A stretch of 64,000 nt of DNA from Undaria pinnatifida (Eukaryota > Sar > Phaeophyceae > Laminariales > Alariaceae): positions 6,554,103-6,618,102 of the forward strand of contig JABAKD010000002.1 of NCBI GenBank assembly GCA_012845835.1. The letters run 5' to 3'. This document shows, piece after piece, positions 58,390 through 64,000 of the stretch. The notes below the pieces were generated by a model. The model had not been told where the DNA came from. It worked only from the letters and a program-made list of their open reading frames with translations, and searched no databases. Position numbers and translations under genes: made by a program. Within the stretch, counting starts at the first letter, position 1; the number at the start of each line of letters is the position of its first letter.

Positions 58390-59250
58390 AACCTGTGATG
58401 GTAATTTCCTATGGGACGGGGGGGAGTGGCGTACCCATGTGTTGCTTGCCGTAGTCATTTGACCATTGACCACACGCATCCCTTTCGACACGGAGCACCG
58501 TTCCTACTCCTAATAGAGACACCTCCAACATCTAGGCGTTCATTGCGCTTCTTCCATACACTACATAGAAACTGTTTGCTTATCCTATTCCCGTCCTGTT
58601 TCGCCACCATGTATCTCCTAGGATAGCGATCGTTTTCTCGCAACTTTTTAGTCTACCAAACTCTTCTACATCACATATGTGTCTGATTTTCCATCTCCTC
58701 TAAGCACCCCGCACCTCCTTGTACACTTCACATTTTCCTAATATGTGAGTCCTATGCTCTATTGTTGTGCCACACGAGCACATACTGGTAGCCGCGTCCT
58801 TCTCCTCCCGACTACTGATTTACTGGTGCTCTCTTTCTTCTTTCTGGTGGTTCCAGACACCCTACACGAAATCGCAGTTTCAGCTTTTTCGCGTAGTCCA
58901 TTGGGCCGTGCAGATACGTGATAATTCCAATATCTTCCCTCAAGCCCCCGTATATCTCTAAGTGCTTCTCCTATTTCACCTTATTCTTAACTACCTTATG
59001 GGGGGGGTTGTTGACGAAATTCACATATATTTTGGAAAAGAACGGATGGCGCGAAGAGAGGCCTTGCAACTACTGTTCAATATATGTTCCCCGTCGCTGA
59101 CGGCCCCTTTGGCAAACTCGACCCAGTCGCGTAGGGGTCAAGATATATTTTCTGCGACATATATCCGATATAGAGTACTATGTATTCTGGTGCCGCGGTG
59201 GTCGGTCAAAACGTGTGACATACATCCCCAGCTGCATCAATCACTCCCGT
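58390..59250 (-). mobile_element. Non-LTR retrotransposon ORF2 3' remnant (unit C)
   Basis: Equivalent of the unit A and B relics. It keeps the VVNGQMT segment (minus, near 58470) and the RKRNER-type and CCHC-like blocks in broken frames. It retains about 110 bp that unit A lost. Dead copy abutting the epimerase 5' region. Confidence 0.5.
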
Positions 59251-59444
59251 GCACATAACACGTACATATGCTGGCATAACCGTGCTACAAAGCCCTGTGA
59301 CGAGTTTGTACGTCCTTGACATTCACGGGCTTCCTCCGTGCACTTCCGTTGAACACCCAGATCTCAACGACCAGCGAACGAAGCTAAGTCCCAGCTCAAC
59401 ACCACAGCAGGCACCACCTCTTCCTAACAACACATCGCACCAAC

Positions 59445-62400
59445 ATGACGACGGGCCTTGGAAAAGCGGTGGTCCTGGGCATGCTCGCTTTCAAGATGGC
59501 CGCATCACAAGACACGGAGTCACCAAACGAGTCTATCCCTAAGCCGGAGTGCGATGCAAGCATCCAGGTTTCGATTCGGTACTCGTCGGCCACTGCGCGG
59601 TTATACGTTGTGTCGGCGGACGGTAATGCCCGTGGAGGCTGTGTGACATTGGCACAAATATGGGAAGAACGAAGAGGCAAGGCACCATTGTATGCCGTCG
59701 ACGCCCAGAGCGGAAATATAACGAACAGCGCGACAGGGACGTGGTTGCTCACCGAAGAACTGTTCGTGCAGGACGGAATTACTCTCCAGGTGAGCAGCTG
59801 TTTTCCGTTTTCCTGTCTGACGCGTGCTACGATAGAGGTGCACCATTTTTTTTCAGAATCATCCTCAATTTGGGAGAATAAGACCCTCTTCCGAAAATAC
59901 AAATATTTGGAGAAAAACAAAACTGATGAAGAAATCCCATGGCCGAGGTGCACAACGAGAAAGAATCAAGCAAAAAGCAAAATGAACCTACTTCCGACAA
60001 ATTTGGAATTATGGAGCCCCGTCATTCGGAAATCATTTCAGACGTAAAAGTGCTACCTATGTCGTAGAACGTATCGTCTTACGGTGTATTTACCTGTTAG
60101 AAATCAAAGGACTGTGAGTATGCTTTCCTGCATCGCTGAGGCCAACAACGAACGCCATCATCCTGGCTTGCAAGAGGTCAGGTTTACCCACACGTACGCT
60201 GTGTCTTCCCACCGTTTCAATATTTTCCAATGCCGACGATGATGATATTCGCGTCTTGTGTGTGTTTCAGTTTGTCAACGGAGCATCACACGGACCGGTC
60301 TTACTTCAATTTGGTCGTCCCCGCTTGTTTCGTTCATGTTCAGGTGCACGGGACCTCGGCCGGTGGCGATGCTGACGAACTACGTCTCCTCAGTACGAGC
60401 GACACTTTCATCAACCTGCGCGCTCACGGCGGAAGCCTTGATTTCTTGAGCACCAAGGTACGCCGTACGCTCTGAATCATGCGTCGGCTCGGCCAACGTC
60501 ACACTTCGTTCGACACTCGTCTTTGTAGACTCTGACAGCGTTCTGTTATGTACACGTACTTGTGTGGCCGCGATGCGTTATTGCCCCAACAGGCTTGATT
60601 ATCGGGAAACCCAGTGCAGCGTGCCGCGCGTTACTTATTCTAGGTGCTACCTTTGCGAAACGCCAACTTATATTCTATATTTTCGTCGTGATGGCGCATA
60701 GATGCCGTTATGTAGTTTACGTACCGGGAAACGACGACGGAGGCAGTATCGTTGACTATTCTATGAGTCCATACAAGTTCCAATAACCACTTTGACGCTG
60801 TTTGATGTCGATTTTGTTCGCTATGATCTCTGTCATGGCCACAGGCGTCCATAACGACTATCTTCTATCGTGTTGTAGGTTATGCTTCCGCCCCCCTCTC
60901 TCTGCCCGCTTTGAACGCCAGGCCAGCTGTCGGACTGCTGCCAATGTGCGTCGCTCTATATAATATTGCCGTGCTCTCGTCCTCATCGTCCCCCCGTCAT
61001 GTCAGGTGTTCTCGTGGGACACCTCCACCAACGCCCCCGACGATGATCAAGAAGACGGTCGGTCGTACGTCAGCGCCGTCTCGGAAGTCATCACTGACAA
61101 CAACCAGACATGCCGAGGCAGGGCCAAGAAGAACATGGGAGAGGCGCGGATGGACATCGAGGACAGCGAAATGGGCTACCTTGGGTACCAAGGAAGCGAG
61201 GCCTACGGTCTAACGTGGAAGGTGAGATGTGCATCAACCGTCCTGGTATGAACAAGCTCAGCACGGTATCCGTTGAAAACTTTCACCGATATGCCGTTGT
61301 AACACAGCTAATACCTCACATATCTCGGAATCCGACGTGTCGACCACGGCCACCTACAGTATGTTATAATGGACGTTACGCTGATATTATGGTCATCATA
61401 ACCTTTGCCGGAACTCCATCCAAGGTTTCGTCATATTTCCCAACCGACACCCTCAAGCCTTTCACAGGTTTTGAAAATATCGTTGACCAGTATCATCAAG
61501 GAATGCACGGAGCTGGTCCCGACGGTTAGCCCTATTGAACGCACGTGATTACCATTTTGACGGATTGGAGCGCAACAGAGCTGATAAAGTAATCTGCTAT
61601 TATACTACTGCATATGAATGAGCTAGTTGAAAAAATATCTCCTTGTCCCACCCGCGGTCGATCTTCACTTGGACACATCGATATTCTGATCAGGTCCGTG
61701 GGTTCTGCGTCAACAAGAGTAACCGCGATGTGTTCGACCATGTCAACGTCTACGGTAACATCTACGATTCCGACATCCACCACAACAACTTCGGGGTCTA
61801 CACGTACGGCCACCAGCAGGGAGACTGGAGGAGGAACAAGATGCACAACAACAAGGGGTACGGCTTTGATCCCCACGACGATAGCGACTTCCTCACCATC
61901 CACGACAACGAGGTCTACGACAACGGGTACCACGGCATCATCGCCTCCAAGCGCTGCAACGGAGTGTCCATCCAGGTACGACGCGTTTGGTGTTCCTCAG
62001 TCGGTATGTGTAGCAGAACGCAAAAGAAAATATCAAGGCATTGTCTTACCGAACGTGTTGGTTTGAGCCAATGCTACGACACCCACACATTGGAGGTCCA
62101 CTAACACGCCAAGAATCTCCCTGCCGCGCAAGACTCTGAGCGTTCTCACCAGCACGAGCGGGGTAAACATACATGGTTCATAACAAATATTGGGCCAGAA
62201 TGCCGACTGACCAATCAAGGTTATTTTCGTTGTCGACGTTCAGGGAAATGAGGTGTACGGCGGTGCTTCGACGTCTGCTGGCATATTCCTTCACCGGAGC
62301 AGCGACGACGCCGTTGTCAAGGGTGAGCAGCCAGGCGGACAGGGTAGCATGCCCCTTATTATGTTGATCACATTTCCTGAGCAGCGATATGCACACGAGT

Positions 62401-63704
62401 TATTTGTGGTGCAGGTCACCTCCACATAACGGAAGGAACGCTTACATCATCCTCGCCGCGGTAGTGCTCATTGTGTCGGTGAATGCTTAGCAGCCGTGGG
62501 GGTCTTGAAGAAGCGTGGTGGTATGCCTCTCGCCGGAGCTTGCTCCAGCTAAGAGCTTGCCTATCGAAATAGTGTGACATCCCCATGCGAAGAGGTCGCG
62601 GTCTACATGTGCACCACTAATCTCGTGTAGGGGACATATCAAGACTCGATACTACACGTTACAACTAAACCGTGACAACCGATTGTCTGGACCGATGGAA
62701 GAGTCAATCATGAATATGGCCCTTCAGGAGTGCCAACGATCGGTGGTGTTGACCCAACTGAGTACTGCTGGCATCTCGAAGCGCCTATACCTCTGTGCGT
62801 ATCCAGATGTACTCGGTACCAGCAAACTGTTGTTATCGTTGCCGCCTCTCTCTTCGAACTCGACCCCACCCTACTTCGACTTCGCGCCAGGCAACTATGT
62901 CCACGACAATGGCGACGCCGGACTGGCAATGATGGAGTCATTCAATGCCGACGTGTCCAACAACGTCTTCGAGAACAACAAATATGGCGTAAGAATCTCC
63001 GTAGGGTGCGGCCACAACGTCTTCTCCAAGAACGCCATCAGCGGCTCTGCCAAGTGAGATCATATTCTAGAGTCCGAATCAGAGGCAGCGAGTATAAGCC
63101 TTAGTACTCTCTTTCATGCGTAACGCATGCGTCTGTCTCGTGCCCACGCAGCTACGACTGCGCTTAATCCGTCTATTGTCTACGTGCGATGCACGTCAAA
63201 CCACTGGGTTACCTTGAACCAGAACTGAACTAAAGGCGGTGTTGCTCGCCATGTGCGTTGAAGATGTGTCCGTGCACCCGTGACTGTATTCCATCCCATC
63301 ACACGCTTGTTGCGATATACACGCAAATGCCAATCATAAAAGACAAAATTGACCAACTATACCTTCTGCGTCACACAACCGCTTGTCAACATTGCCTGCA
63401 CAGATACAACGCCTACTCGTACCTTGGGTCCGACGCACCCCACGTGGTCGAGTCGGGGCGGTCCCAGGACAACCTTTTCCAAGAAAACACCATCGTCGGA
63501 AGTCTAGAGACTCTCAAGATCATGGATGCCGACGGTACCCAGTTTGTCGGCAACTCGTTTGAGGATGCCGTGACTATCCGTTTCGATGATGCGGCGAGAA
63601 CCGTGATGTCAGGTAACACTGGCCTTAACAACACCAAACTGAAGGTCAACAACGGCGCTACGTTCGACGAGAAATCTGATTACGGTTTCGAGCCCATCTG
63701 CTAA
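59445..63704 (+). CDS. ManC5-E: Mannuronan C5-epimerase, copy C (7 exons)
   Basis: Third intact copy. Exons: 59445-59789, 60344-60457, 61006-61221, 61694-61975, 62244-62322, 62891-63053, 63404-63704, with the same exon lengths as copies A and B, GT-AG introns and 499 residues. The catalytic DPHD (284-287) and R312 are kept. Differences from copy A are P41Q (just after the putative signal peptide), N126D, E454D, R490K and V498I. Introns 1-4 are almost the same as in copy A, closer than to copy B. The stop codon is followed by a 3' flank shared with the other copies, and the window ends 296 bp later. Confidence 0.93.
59843..60070 (+). repeat. Dispersed repeat inside intron 1 (unit C)
   Basis: Equivalent of 13848-14072. 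Confidence 0.65.
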
Positions 63705-64000
63705 ACCAAGTTGATACGCAGCGTGTGTGCCAAGAGCAGTGCCTCACACTGTCTCCTCTCACGTATCAACCGCCTAGTCTCACCCCCCATAGTGGTGTTG
63801 TTGTATGTTTTTCCCTGGCATCTCCGCCGCACGCTCATGGTGCCGTGTAAATAACGACCCACGCACCCTCGGCGCATGACCACCAGTAGTCATGGCTAGC
63901 TGTTGGGCTTTCTCGGGATACAGCCAAGTAGTGAGGCCTTTGGAGATTGGGGAGGAAGTGTTTTTGCTGTTTTCACCCAAAGTATCACCTGCGTGTGTGC

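Larger units (their letters stand above)
49171..64000. repeat. Tandem segmental duplication, unit C (truncated by window end)
   Basis: Third copy, collinear with unit A positions 1 to about 18005, where the window ends. It lacks the 2.6-kb insertion and has a deletion near 51195-51210 that removed pseudogene exon 6. Its right part (epimerase gene, introns, LINE remnant) is closer to unit A than to unit B. The array probably continues beyond the window. Confidence 0.93.

Overview
The window looks like nuclear DNA of a brown alga (Phaeophyceae, possibly a kelp). Its only recognisable cellular genes are intron-rich mannuronan C5-epimerases, which convert D-mannuronate to L-guluronate in alginate. 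They have GT-AG introns and sit among eukaryotic transposon debris. The assignment rests on gene content; no species-diagnostic marker was seen.

Layout: about two and four-fifths copies of one long direct repeat. Unit A is 1-22053, unit B 22054-49170 and unit C 49171-64000 (cut by the window edge at the position matching about 18005 of unit A). Each unit carries, in order: a degenerate minisatellite with a short telomere-like (TAACCC)4 block; a minus-strand epimerase pseudogene lacking the catalytic exons; several kb of non-coding or decayed DNA with a tRNA-like (SINE-like) sequence, clustered GTATCGATAG motifs and a (CAA)n microsatellite; a minus-strand non-LTR retrotransposon remnant; an apparently intact seven-exon, 499-residue epimerase gene on the plus strand; and about 3 kb of decayed sequence leading into the next minisatellite.

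Units differ by discrete events. Unit A alone has a 2.6-kb insertion (4584-7200) bounded by TACAAG repeats, with two tandem copies of an OTU-protease-like coding segment. Unit B has a 6411-bp Ty1/copia retrotransposon (39668-46078) with 532-bp LTRs, CACGG target duplications and a gag-pol frame broken by one in-frame UAG; the empty site survives in unit A. Unit B also has a 530-bp tandem triplication of the pseudogene 5' end and a 268-bp duplication of its last exon. Unit C has lost pseudogene exon 6.

The three functional copies differ at only seven amino-acid positions and keep all splice sites. The three pseudogenes share one frameshift, one nonsense codon and the loss of exons 3-4, so a functional/pseudogene pair in head-to-head (divergent) order existed before the amplification. 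Unit A resembles unit B on its left side and unit C on its right side, which points to unequal exchange or gene conversion. I see no new enzymatic system. The most notable structure is an amplifying cassette that pairs a live epimerase with an inverted, catalytically dead copy.
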